Origin: JANPPS01 sp964242575
Lineage (GTDB): Bacteria; Pseudomonadota; Alphaproteobacteria; Acetobacterales; Acetobacteraceae
Reading direction: 5' to 3'
NCBI GenBank assembly: GCA_964242575.1
Contig: CAXTCN010000003.1
Location: forward strand, 1-64,000
DNA length: 64,000 nt
Shown here: in pieces, positions 9,277-16,747 of the stretch
How positions within the stretch are numbered: position 1 is the stretch's first letter
Layout: every line of letters begins with the position of its first letter
The notes under the pieces: generated by a model
Told to the model about the DNA's origin: nothing
Seen by the model: only the letters and a program-made list of their open reading frames with translations
Database searches by the model: none
Translations under genes and position numbers: made by a program

Positions 9277-9945
9277 TTAATACGTCAGCGTGTCGACTGC
9301 CGCCACGTCCAACAGGCGCTCGATCACCTCTGGCTCCTGTGCCCCTGCGATGGCGTGCCGGCCGGACACGACAAAGCATGGGACGCCGTTGATGCCCAGC
9401 CGGTGCGCGCGAAGGTTGTCGGCGTGCACAAGCTCGACATCCTCGTCGGTGCCGAGGAACGCTGCCAACGCGCCGGCGTCCAGGCTGCAGGACGCTGCGA
9501 CCGCACGCAGCACGCCCGGGTCGCCGATATCGTAGCCGTCGCTGAAATGCGCGGCGAACAACGCCTCAACGATCTCACACCCGCGGCCAAACCGCGCGGC
9601 CCAACGCACGACCCGGTGGGCGTCCACGCTGCTGGGGGTCTTGCGGATGCGGTCGAACCGGAACGCCACGCCCTCGGCTGCGCCGATTTCAGTGATGGAG
9701 CCGTACATCCGCCGAGCCCGATCCTCGCCGCCGAATTTCCGTATGACGTAATCGGACCGGTTCATCCCGGCGCGCGGCATATCGGGGTTGAGCAGGAACG
9801 GCCGCCAGACCAGGTCGTACAATAAATCAGGGCGCCGGTGCATAGTGCGGAACAGGCGTCGGACGCCGAGATAGCACCAAGGGCACACGAGATCGTAGAC
9901 GACCTCGATCTGCATGCGGGCTTTGGCCGGTGCATGAACGTTCAC
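9277..9945 (-). CDS. DsbA-family oxidoreductase (FrnE-like)
   Basis: Thioredoxin-fold protein of 222 aa in the DsbA/FrnE (2-hydroxychromene-2-carboxylate isomerase-like) group. A CPWC active site (Cys21-Cys24) follows the first strand, and the cis-Pro loop appears as GVPCFVV near 190. No signal peptide is visible, so it is likely a cytoplasmic dithiol oxidoreductase rather than a periplasmic DsbA. The long reading frame starts at GTG 9945; an ATG at 9915 (residue 11) would place the start directly before the first strand and is equally plausible. It is transcribed away from the GAF-PDZ gene. Confidence 0.85.
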   Translation of the reverse strand: MNVHAPAKARMQIEVVYDLVCPWCYLGVRRLFRTMHRRPDLLYDLVWRPFLLNPDMPRAGMNRSDYVIRKFGGEDRARRMYGSITEIGAAEGVAFRFDRIRKTPSSVDAHRVVRWAARFGRGCEIVEALFAAHFSDGYDIGDPGVLRAVAASCSLDAGALAAFLGTDEDVELVHADNLRAHRLGINGVPCFVVSGRHAIAGAQEPEVIERLLDVAAVDTLTY

Positions 9946-9951
9946 GAAGCA

Positions 9952-9989
9952 ACGCTAAGCTTGGTTCGGCTCAGCGTCATGCTTTTTTT
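9952..9989 (+). terminator. Stem-loop followed by T7 tract
   Basis: Nine-base arms (9952-9960 and 9969-9977, one G-T-type mismatch) flank an 8-nt loop, followed after 5 nt by seven T residues (9983-9989). This is the form of a rho-independent terminator read on the plus strand. No plus-strand gene lies upstream for more than 2 kb, so its job is unclear. The rest of 9946-10124 holds no gene that I can see. Confidence 0.35.
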
Positions 9990-10124
9990 GTGAGACTGCC
10001 TGCAAAGTCCGCTGATTCCATCAAGCGACTTGCCCGTCATTAACCCACAGCCGGAAACAATTCAAAGTAGGCCTACTGGCCCATTGGCTCGCGTTATGGT
10101 AGTAAATGGGAATGAAGCTGTCGC

Positions 10125-10982
10125 TTGTCGAGCGTGACTGTGCGGAGTAGGCTTTGTAGCCAGTCCTCATCATCTTGGCGGCATGTCATCGAGGCCGCGC
10201 GGATCGCGGCGCTGCAAACCTATGGCATTCTTGATACGCCTCCGACCTTGCAGTTCGACATGCTCGCACAGGCGGCCGCTTCGGCAACGCAGGCCCCGAT
10301 TGCGCTCATCAGCTTCGTCGACCAGAAACGGCAATGGGTGAAGGCCCGCGTAGGCCTAAGCTTGCAGGAAGTTCCTCGTCACCTGTCGTTCTGCCACCAC
10401 ACGATCGAGGAAGGGTCGGGCGTGCTTGTGGTTCCGGACACTATTTTAGACCCCCGGTTCTCGGGGTACCCGCTGGTTCAGGGGACGCCTTACCTGAGGT
10501 TCTATGCCGGCGTGAGCTTAGCGGACCGGGAGGGCTACCGGCTTGGCGCTGTTTCGGTCTTGGGTCCACAGCCATCAGACCTCGATCCGGCGGCGCTGCT
10601 CGCCCTGCGACGGCTATCGATTGAAGTTATGGAGTGCTTGACATCGAACCGTGCTGGTTTGGTGTCCTTTGTTCAGGGTTGGTTGGGGGTCCGTACGCGG
10701 CGAACGCGTTATTTGCCGGGAACCGATCAACGCGGTTTGCTGGTGTTAGGCATCGCCGAGGGTAGCCCCGCTGAGCGAGCCGGTCTCCGCATTGGCGACG
10801 TGCTGCTCAACATCGCCGGCCATCGAACCCACCGCTCCGATGACATTGCCGCAGCCCTGGCGGACCGTTCATGGGGCGAGCGCATGCAGGTCCGGACTTG
10901 GCGCGCGGGCCGGGTCGTACGGCATGAGATTGGCGTGGAGGCAATGCCCGGGTCGCGCCGGCTACGGCCGCGCGCTTCCTGA
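10125..10982 (+). CDS. GAF-PDZ two-domain protein
   Basis: Protein of about 285 aa joining an N-terminal GAF domain (about 43-172) to a C-terminal PDZ domain (about 195-275). The GAF part has the style of bacterial sensor GAFs (opening EAARIAALQTYGILDTPP, then ALISFVDQKRQWVKA). The PDZ part shows the peptide-groove pattern GLLVLGIAEGSPAERAGLRIGDVLLNI. No kinase, cyclase, phosphodiesterase, protease or transmembrane segment is attached, so a soluble ligand-responsive adaptor is the simplest guess (inference). The start is uncertain: TTG 10125 or GTG 10134/10140; the next ATG (10260) would cut into the GAF domain. A tRNA-Ser gene follows in the opposite direction. Confidence 0.75.
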   Translation: MSSVTVRSRLCSQSSSSWRHVIEAARIAALQTYGILDTPPTLQFDMLAQAAASATQAPIALISFVDQKRQWVKARVGLSLQEVPRHLSFCHHTIEEGSGVLVVPDTILDPRFSGYPLVQGTPYLRFYAGVSLADREGYRLGAVSVLGPQPSDLDPAALLALRRLSIEVMECLTSNRAGLVSFVQGWLGVRTRRTRYLPGTDQRGLLVLGIAEGSPAERAGLRIGDVLLNIAGHRTHRSDDIAAALADRSWGERMQVRTWRAGRVVRHEIGVEAMPGSRRLRPRAS

Positions 10983-10987
10983 TCCTG

Positions 10988-11077
10988 TGGCGGATGGGGT
11001 GGGATTCGAACCCACGGTGAGCTTGCACCCACGGCGGTTTTCAAGACCGCTGCCTTAAACCGCTCGGCCACCCATCC
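10988..11077 (-). tRNA. tRNA-Ser (anticodon TGA)
   Basis: On the minus strand the molecule starts GGATGGG and ends CCCATCC, discriminator G and an encoded CCA (10988-10990). The anticodon loop is CTTGAAA in a GCGGT/ACCGC stem, giving anticodon TGA (reads UCA and related serine codons). A long variable arm (about GTGGGTGCAAGCTCAC) and the TTCGAAT T-loop fit a class II serine tRNA. Length is 90 nt including CCA. Confidence 0.95.
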
Positions 11078-11088
11078 TTAGCCGATGA

Positions 11089-11116
11089 CCTATACGCCAC
11101 ACTGGCGCCACGGCAA
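11089..11116 (-). promoter_or_regulatory. Putative promoter of tRNA-Ser
   Basis: Read on the minus strand, -35 TTGCCG (11116-11111) and -10 TATAGG (11094-11089) are 16 nt apart. The predicted start near 11082 lies 5 nt upstream of the tRNA. Because this region is promoter, it also argues against starting the LpxR-like gene at 11085. Confidence 0.5.
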
Positions 11117-11195
11117 GGTGCGGCAGCTTATTTCAGGGTTCCCCGATAGCCGCGAAGCCGGTATGCAAGTTTCGGAACCGGATCGCGGGGCAGGG

Positions 11196-12194
11196 ATGAA
11201 GTTGCACACGCTGACAGGTTGCCTAGCCGCGGTTGTCCTGCACGGCGCCGCCGCTTTGGCAGCGCCACCGGCTGATCCCACCGGGATTGTTACATTCCAA
11301 GTCGAAAACGATGGCGTGTCGACGCAGCGGGGCACGTCGGACCGCTACTACACCAGCGGCATCCGCCTTGGCTACACCTCGGGGACTGAACGCCTGCCGG
11401 AGTTCCTGGCCAACTTCGGCCAGCTAATCTGGGGCGACGGCATCCAGCGGATTAGCATCGACATTTCCCAATCTATTTTTACGCCGCGTGACACCCAGGC
11501 CAATCCACCCGATCCACGGGACCGGCCATATGCTGGGTACCTTCGCGCCAACGCTACCCTGATCCATGACACGCCGGAGGTGCGCAGCGTTATCGGCCTG
11601 ACGCTCGGCGTCGTCGGGCCGTCCGCATTGGGCAAGGTGGTGCAGAACGGGTTCCACGACATCGTCGGGGACCCTGACACCCGTGGCTGGCGGTCGCAAC
11701 TGAAGGACGAGCCGGCAGTCGAGGTGCTGGTTGGACAAACCTATCGCTTGCCCCTTGCGCGCCTGGGCGCATTCGAGACGGATGCGCTGCCGGCCTTTAC
11801 GATCGGCGTCGGCACCGTACGGGACTATGTGCAGGCCGGCGTCAGCTTCCGGATCGGGCAGGGCCTCGGCAGCGATTTCGGCCCCGCGCGCATCAGTCCT
11901 GGCCGGAGCGGGTCCGACGCGTTCACGCCGGTACAGCCATTCGCTTGGTACTTGTTCGCTGGCGCCGACGGGCAAGGCGTGGCGCGGGATGTTTTCCTGG
12001 ACGGAAGCACGTTCCGAGACCGTAGCCCGGGCGTCAACAAGAAGGGGTTTTTTGGAGAGCTTCACGCCGGGCTGGCTCTGATGGCCTATGGCGTCCGGCT
12101 GTCATACACCCACACCTGGCAAACCGAGCAGTTCAGCCGGCAAAAAAGCGGCCTGTTTAACTTCGGTTCGGTGGCTCTATCAGCGCGCTTCTAG
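11196..12194 (+). CDS. LpxR-like outer-membrane protein (DUF2219)
   Basis: Outer-membrane beta-barrel of 332 aa related to lipid A 3'-O-deacylase LpxR. A signal peptide is clear (hydrophobic core, cleavage after LAA at about 23). The family's first motif is present (VENDG, Asn38-Asp39; DRYYTSGIRLG, 49-59), and the protein ends in an aromatic C-terminal residue (SARF), as barrels do. At the position of the LpxR catalytic His (motif GWxxQLKDEP) there is Arg166, while the following Glu172 is kept, so deacylase activity is doubtful. The ATG at 11196 with GGGGCAGGG upstream is chosen over 11085, which would add 37 residues across the tRNA promoter. The stop overlaps the convergent bpt stop by 4 bp. 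Confidence 0.8.
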   Translation: MKLHTLTGCLAAVVLHGAAALAAPPADPTGIVTFQVENDGVSTQRGTSDRYYTSGIRLGYTSGTERLPEFLANFGQLIWGDGIQRISIDISQSIFTPRDTQANPPDPRDRPYAGYLRANATLIHDTPEVRSVIGLTLGVVGPSALGKVVQNGFHDIVGDPDTRGWRSQLKDEPAVEVLVGQTYRLPLARLGAFETDALPAFTIGVGTVRDYVQAGVSFRIGQGLGSDFGPARISPGRSGSDAFTPVQPFAWYLFAGADGQGVARDVFLDGSTFRDRSPGVNKKGFFGELHAGLALMAYGVRLSYTHTWQTEQFSRQKSGLFNFGSVALSARF

Positions 12195-12970
12195 CCGGCC
12201 GTTTCTGGCACCAGTTCAGGGCTCACGCCTTCCAACCGACCGGCCTCTTGGTCCTTCAACATGCGCCAGGCGCCGCCAACCAGGATCTCGCACGGGCGAA
12301 AGCGCGCTTTGTAGGCCATCTTGCGGCTTTCTGCGACCCAGTAGCCCAAATAGACATACGGCAGCCCCTCGGCCCGCGCACGTTCAATCAGCCACAGGAT
12401 GGCGTAGGTGCCGAGCGACCGCCGCTCCAACTCGGGCGCGAAAAAGCTGTAAACCGCTGAGAGGCCGTCGCCGAGCCGGTCCGTCAAGCAGCCGCCAACC
12501 AGCCGACCGTCCGGGGCGCGAAACTCGGTCACGGTGGTCTCGATTGGCGTGTCCTCGACCATGGCCCGGTAATCGTAAAAGCTCATGGTCGCCATATCGC
12601 CGTCGCTGTGGCGTTCCTGCTGGTAGCGCTGGAATAGCTGGAACTGCTCGGCGGTGGCGCGGGCCGGCACATCCACCCCCTGCACCCCAGCGTTCGCACG
12701 GTTGATGCGGCGCAAACCGCGGTCTGGGCTGAACAGCGCCACCGGAATGCGGATCGGCAGGCAGGCCGAGCAGGACGGGCACACCGGCGCGTAGGCGATG
12801 TTGTGGCTGCGGCGGAAACCTGCCCGGGACAGCCGGTCATGCAGGTTGTCCGCGTCCGGCCCGGTGATCTCCGTCACCACTTTCCGCTCCGTCCGTCCGG
12901 TGACATAGGGACAGGGGAGGGGCGCTGTGGTGTAGAAGAACTGCGGGCGGCGTGGCGGCTTGTAGCTCAT
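12191..12970 (-). CDS. bpt: Aspartate/glutamate leucyltransferase (Bpt)
   Basis: Leucyl/arginyl-tRNA-protein transferase of 259 aa that adds a destabilising N-terminal residue to acidic N-termini and feeds substrates to ClpAP in the bacterial N-end rule pathway. The family's cysteine cluster is visible (PVCPSCSACLPIRIPV, about 47-62), then HSDGDM, and the C-terminal GNAT-like transferase part (SLGTYAILWLIERARAEGLPYVYLGYWV). The ATG at 12970 gives the standard N-terminus (MSYKPPRRPQFFYTT). It overlaps the RDD gene stop by 4 nt. Bpt is preferred over eukaryote-like Ate1 on length and bacterial context. Confidence 0.92.
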   Translation of the reverse strand: MSYKPPRRPQFFYTTAPLPCPYVTGRTERKVVTEITGPDADNLHDRLSRAGFRRSHNIAYAPVCPSCSACLPIRIPVALFSPDRGLRRINRANAGVQGVDVPARATAEQFQLFQRYQQERHSDGDMATMSFYDYRAMVEDTPIETTVTEFRAPDGRLVGGCLTDRLGDGLSAVYSFFAPELERRSLGTYAILWLIERARAEGLPYVYLGYWVAESRKMAYKARFRPCEILVGGAWRMLKDQEAGRLEGVSPELVPETAG

Positions 12971-13470
12971 ATGCGATCTGGTCCCCAGCCTATGTTCTCG
13001 AAACTGGAGGCCTGGGTCAACGCCCGTCGTCGCATGACCACGAGTCCGGACACCAGGTCGTGCAGCGCGCGTTTGCGTGGCACGAACAGCGCCGCCGCCA
13101 GCCACACCACCCCGGCGCTCAAGGTGAGCCACAGGCCGCCCGTGAACAACAGCGCTTGCAATAGCGAGGCCGGTCCAAGGTCTAGGTCACGCCGGACGGT
13201 GATATCCAGCATGGCCTGTCCCGGCGTGGCCCCGCCGGCACTGGCGATGAACAGGACGTGATAGGCCAGCGGCACGATGGGCAACAGCCCCAGCAAGGGG
13301 AAGCCCAGGCCCAAGGTGAGCAGGCCAAAGGTGGCGAGCACGACCCAGAGCACGGCCACGATGATGCCGATCAATACAAAGTCGATCACCCAGGCGCCAG
13401 CGCGGCGCAGCAGCACGCTCTCGGTCAGCGCATCATCGGCAATCGGGATATTTCCGCTTGCATAGCTCAT
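12967..13470 (-). CDS. RDD-family membrane protein
   Basis: Integral membrane protein of 167 aa in the RDD family. The first hydrophobic segment carries the family signature (RRAGAWVIDFVLIGIIVAVLWVV, Arg and Asp conserved), a second long hydrophobic stretch follows (about 45-80), and a third lies near 105-130, with the closing KRALHDLVSGLVV motif. RDD proteins are mostly of unknown role, some linked to ion exchange. It overlaps its neighbours by 4 nt at both ends, so it is translated together with the acylase gene upstream and bpt downstream. Confidence 0.88.
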   Translation of the reverse strand: MSYASGNIPIADDALTESVLLRRAGAWVIDFVLIGIIVAVLWVVLATFGLLTLGLGFPLLGLLPIVPLAYHVLFIASAGGATPGQAMLDITVRRDLDLGPASLLQALLFTGGLWLTLSAGVVWLAAALFVPRKRALHDLVSGLVVMRRRALTQASSFENIGWGPDRI

Positions 13471-15752
13471 GGCGACAGCTCCACGGTCTCATTGACCAAA
13501 GCGGGTTCGGGACCCAGCAATAAGTTGGTGCCGTCCCGCCAGCGTTGCATCAGCGATGCCGCGGCGTAGCGGAACGGATGCCCGGACTGGCCCGGCGTCG
13601 CGGCGAACCGGCTGCGGTCCAGATTGGCCAAGTCGTAAACGCCGCGGAACCCAGCGCCGTGCACGCTGGACCAATCGTTGCCGCGCATGCCGCCACGGAA
13701 CACCGTGGTGTCGTCGCCGGGCTGGTCAATCCGCCAGGTGGTGAGCGCGCCGACCCACGGCAAGCGGCCCAGCAACGGGTGCGAGAACACAGCTTGGTGC
13801 ACGGCGCCCCAACGCCATAGGGCCGAGTCCGCGCCATGGTGGGTGGCAAGGTCCGCCATGGCGTCCGCGAGCGCCTTTGACAGCACCGGCCCGCAAGCGC
13901 CGCCGCAAGACCCGGTTTCGGATGGCGCCAGCAGCAGTGCGACCACGTCGGACGCCTGGCCGGCCACGGCGTCAGACACCCCGCGCGCCGCGAGCGCCGC
14001 CGCCTCGAACCGGCGCATCCAGGCGTTGAAAATAAGCGGTTGCGGCTGGTCCATCCGCATCCCACCGTCCCAGTCGGCTAGCAGCGCCAGGGCTTGCCTG
14101 GACGGCGCGTCAGCCGGCGAGACGGTCCGGAGCACCGGCAAGATGGCTTGCGCAAAGCTGCTGACGGCGTCCACCTGCAATGCCGCGAACCCGGCGGCGT
14201 CGTGCCGGTCCGTTGTTTTCAGCACGGCCCGGATGCGCTGCGCCCGCCAGTCGCCAAACCAGTCGCGGCCCAGGAACACCGGGAAGTCCGGCGGCGCGAT
14301 GCGCTCGTTGGCGTTCACCAGGCGTCCGCTCTCGGGCGACACGACCCAGGGCAACGTGCGGCCCTGGGCAAAGCCAGTCCAGTCATGCGCGCCGTCCGCG
14401 CCGTCCACGGGGGCGCTGCCGTCGCCGGCACGGCGGAGGGGGATGCGGCCGGTGGTGAACTGCGCGATGCGGACGCGGTCCGCGACCAGCAGGTTCTGCA
14501 CCGGCGCGGTAATCAGCGCCGCGGCTTCCCCGGCCACTTGCGCGTCCGTGGCGGCATTCAGCGCGATCAGGCCGTTTGCCGCCGTATCGCTCGGTGCGAG
14601 GTTCGCCATTGCCACCGCGAGCACCGGGCCGGCAGGGTCGTCCAGGTCGCTCAGCACCGGCCCGTGCCGGGTCTCGCGCACGACTTGCACCTGGTCGGGC
14701 TGGCCACGGACCGCAATCCGTTCCTCGCGGGTTTCAAACGGGCGCGGACCGTCCGGCGTCTGGTAGGTGCCGTCCGGCAGCACGGTTTCCACGAACACGT
14801 CCTGGGTGTCCGCGCCGGTGGTGGTGAAGGTCCAGGCAATCCGGCCGTTGTGGCCGATCACCAGGAACGGCACCCCCGGCGCGGTTGCGCCCGCGAGCAC
14901 GCCGTCCGGCGTCTCGATCCGGGCCAGGTACCAGATATTGGGCATGCTGAACCCAAGATGCGGGTCACCGGCCAGCAACGGAGCGCCGCTTACGGTATGC
15001 CGGCCATCGACGGCCCACTCGTTGCTGGCGCTATCGGGCTGGGTGAACGGCTCGGGAAATTGGGGGACCAGGGCAGCGAGACGGCTGCGCGCCACCGATG
15101 CGTCCGGGCGCGGGGTGGTATCCTGCGAGGGCCACAGCGGCTGGCTGCGCGGCGCGGCAGCGCGAGCCACCTCGGTGCGCCAGTTGCCCGAGAGATAAAG
15201 GCCCATCGTCTTGGCCCACAGCAGGCTGTCCACTGGAGTCCACGGCGCCGGCGCGCCGAGCAGGATGAACTCAAGCGCCGCAAAACGGCCGCGCTCCGTG
15301 ATCCAGGCATTCACCCCAAGCGCATAGGCGTCCAGCAAGCCACGGGTTTCCGGAGTCAGGCCCGCCAAGTCCGCCGTCGCACGGCGCTCCAGGCCGAGCA
15401 CGCGCATCGTGCGGTCGAGCCGGAGGGTCGCGGACCCGGCCAGCTCGGACAACCGGCCGGATGCGGCGCGCCGGCCCAGGTCCATTTGGAACATCCGGTC
15501 CCGCGCATGCATGAACCCGAGCGCTGTCGCAGCATCGCGGGCGGACCCGGCGCGGATACGCGGGATGCCATCCACATCGAGCGTGGTGCGGACCGGTGCA
15601 GCGAGGCCAGCGATACGGAGCTGTTGCTGGGAGCCGGGCAGCGACCACCACAACAAGCCGCCCACTACGGCGCCGACCAACGCGAACACCCCCGCCAAAC
15701 CAGCCAGCAGGCCGCGCGCAACCCGCCGGAACCGCCCTCGCCGTTGGCGCAT
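13467..15752 (-). CDS. Penicillin acylase family protein
   Basis: Ntn-hydrolase of the penicillin/acyl-homoserine-lactone acylase family (761 aa). A membrane signal or anchor (LLAGLAGVFALVGAVVGGLLWW, about 15-36) directs it to the periplasm. Autocleavage is expected before Ser243 in SNEWAVDG, which becomes the N-terminal nucleophile of the beta subunit; the downstream GDPHLGFSMP block is also conserved. Members hydrolyse amides such as beta-lactam side chains, N-acyl-homoserine lactones or other acyl-amino compounds; the substrate is not predictable here. It sits between the trypsin-PDZ gene (19 bp gap) and the RDD gene (4-nt overlap) in one operon. Confidence 0.92.
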   Translation of the reverse strand: MRQRRGRFRRVARGLLAGLAGVFALVGAVVGGLLWWSLPGSQQQLRIAGLAAPVRTTLDVDGIPRIRAGSARDAATALGFMHARDRMFQMDLGRRAASGRLSELAGSATLRLDRTMRVLGLERRATADLAGLTPETRGLLDAYALGVNAWITERGRFAALEFILLGAPAPWTPVDSLLWAKTMGLYLSGNWRTEVARAAAPRSQPLWPSQDTTPRPDASVARSRLAALVPQFPEPFTQPDSASNEWAVDGRHTVSGAPLLAGDPHLGFSMPNIWYLARIETPDGVLAGATAPGVPFLVIGHNGRIAWTFTTTGADTQDVFVETVLPDGTYQTPDGPRPFETREERIAVRGQPDQVQVVRETRHGPVLSDLDDPAGPVLAVAMANLAPSDTAANGLIALNAATDAQVAGEAAALITAPVQNLLVADRVRIAQFTTGRIPLRRAGDGSAPVDGADGAHDWTGFAQGRTLPWVVSPESGRLVNANERIAPPDFPVFLGRDWFGDWRAQRIRAVLKTTDRHDAAGFAALQVDAVSSFAQAILPVLRTVSPADAPSRQALALLADWDGGMRMDQPQPLIFNAWMRRFEAAALAARGVSDAVAGQASDVVALLLAPSETGSCGGACGPVLSKALADAMADLATHHGADSALWRWGAVHQAVFSHPLLGRLPWVGALTTWRIDQPGDDTTVFRGGMRGNDWSSVHGAGFRGVYDLANLDRSRFAATPGQSGHPFRYAAASLMQRWRDGTNLLLGPEPALVNETVELSP

Positions 15753-15771
15753 CGCGCTGGGTCCGGGCTTT

Positions 15772-16743
15772 CTAATGCAGCCTGGGAGACTTCAGGATGC
15801 TGGCCCGGTCGGTGGACGTCACGGTGACGGCGGCGGTCTTGCTGCCGCGTCCCAGGCTGACCTGCACAGGGGTGCCAGCCGGTCCGGACGCCCATATCGC
15901 GCGCCACAGTCCAGCAAGGTCCGGCACTTCTTCACCGTTCACTGCAAGGATGCGGTCGCCGGTGCGCATACCCGCCTGGTCGGCCGGGCCATTGTCCGCA
16001 AGCCCGCCGACCACGAGCGCTTCGTCGTCCTCCATTGCATACAGGCCGAGCCAGGGCCGCGCCGGGCGGTTCACCCGGCCGTACGCCAGCAGGTCGTCCA
16101 ACACCGGCGCCAGCAACTGCACGGGCACCACCATGTTCATATCCTGCCGCTTGCCGCCGCTGCCGCCCTGTTGCAGCACGAGCGAGCCGATGCCGAGCAG
16201 CTTGCCATCGCGGCCAATCAGTGCGCCGCCGCCCCAGAACGGGTGGGACGGCGCCGTGAAGATGGCGTCGTCCAGCAGGTACTCCCAGTAACCCGCGAAC
16301 TCCTGCCGGCCCGCCACCTTGGCCGCCACGCACTGCCGGCGGCCCCCGGCGGCGGCAAAGATCACCGGCTCACCGACGCGTGCGCCCGCGCTGTCGCCCA
16401 GCTCCATAACCGGCAGGTCGAACGGCCCTAGCGCCTGCACCAAGCCGAAGCCGCTTTCCTGGTCATAGCCCATCGCATGCCCGGCCACGGTGCGCCCGTC
16501 GGACGCAGTGAGCCACACGCTTTCGGACTCGGTAATCAGGTAGCCTATCGTGAGAAACAGGCCAGGGCGGATGTGCACGGCGCTGCCGGCGCGCTCGGTG
16601 CCGAGCGTCGAGGCGGTGAACGCGTCCTCCGGCACGGTCGCGCGCAACGCCACCACGGACCGGAGGGCGTTTTCCAGGTCGAACTCGTACTCGGCCGCCT
16701 TTGGCTGCAGGCTGGTGGGAATGCCTTGGTCCGTCTTCGCCAT
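15772..16743 (-). CDS. Trypsin-like PDZ protein, catalytic triad lost
   Basis: HtrA/S1C-like protein of 323 aa with a trypsin-fold domain (about 20-215) and a C-terminal PDZ domain (about 230-320; GLADNGPADQAGMRTGDRILAVNGEEV). By alignment in mind to HtrA motifs, the catalytic His position (TNAHVV in active enzymes) reads TIGYLI, the DLAVL Asp region reads GFGLVQ, and the nucleophile motif GNSGGPL reads FWGGGAL, so His, Asp and Ser all appear missing. There is no signal peptide, so it would be cytoplasmic. It probably binds peptides rather than cutting them (inference). The ATG at 16743 lies 4 nt after the aldehyde dehydrogenase stop, which supports that start and co-transcription. Confidence 0.82.
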   Translation of the reverse strand: MAKTDQGIPTSLQPKAAEYEFDLENALRSVVALRATVPEDAFTASTLGTERAGSAVHIRPGLFLTIGYLITESESVWLTASDGRTVAGHAMGYDQESGFGLVQALGPFDLPVMELGDSAGARVGEPVIFAAAGGRRQCVAAKVAGRQEFAGYWEYLLDDAIFTAPSHPFWGGGALIGRDGKLLGIGSLVLQQGGSGGKRQDMNMVVPVQLLAPVLDDLLAYGRVNRPARPWLGLYAMEDDEALVVGGLADNGPADQAGMRTGDRILAVNGEEVPDLAGLWRAIWASGPAGTPVQVSLGRGSKTAAVTVTSTDRASILKSPRLH

Positions 16744-16747
16744 GGGA

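Noticed and set aside
10988..11077. tRNA-Ser as an attachment site for an integrated element
   Set aside because: The tRNA is intact but there is no integrase, no direct repeat of its 3' end that I can find, and the following genes do not look like a mobile element.
14094..15827. 577-residue open frame on the plus strand over the penicillin-acylase gene
   Set aside because: Its composition (Arg, Gly, His, Ala) is that of a shadow of a high-GC gene on the other strand; no domain or ribosome-binding site supports it.
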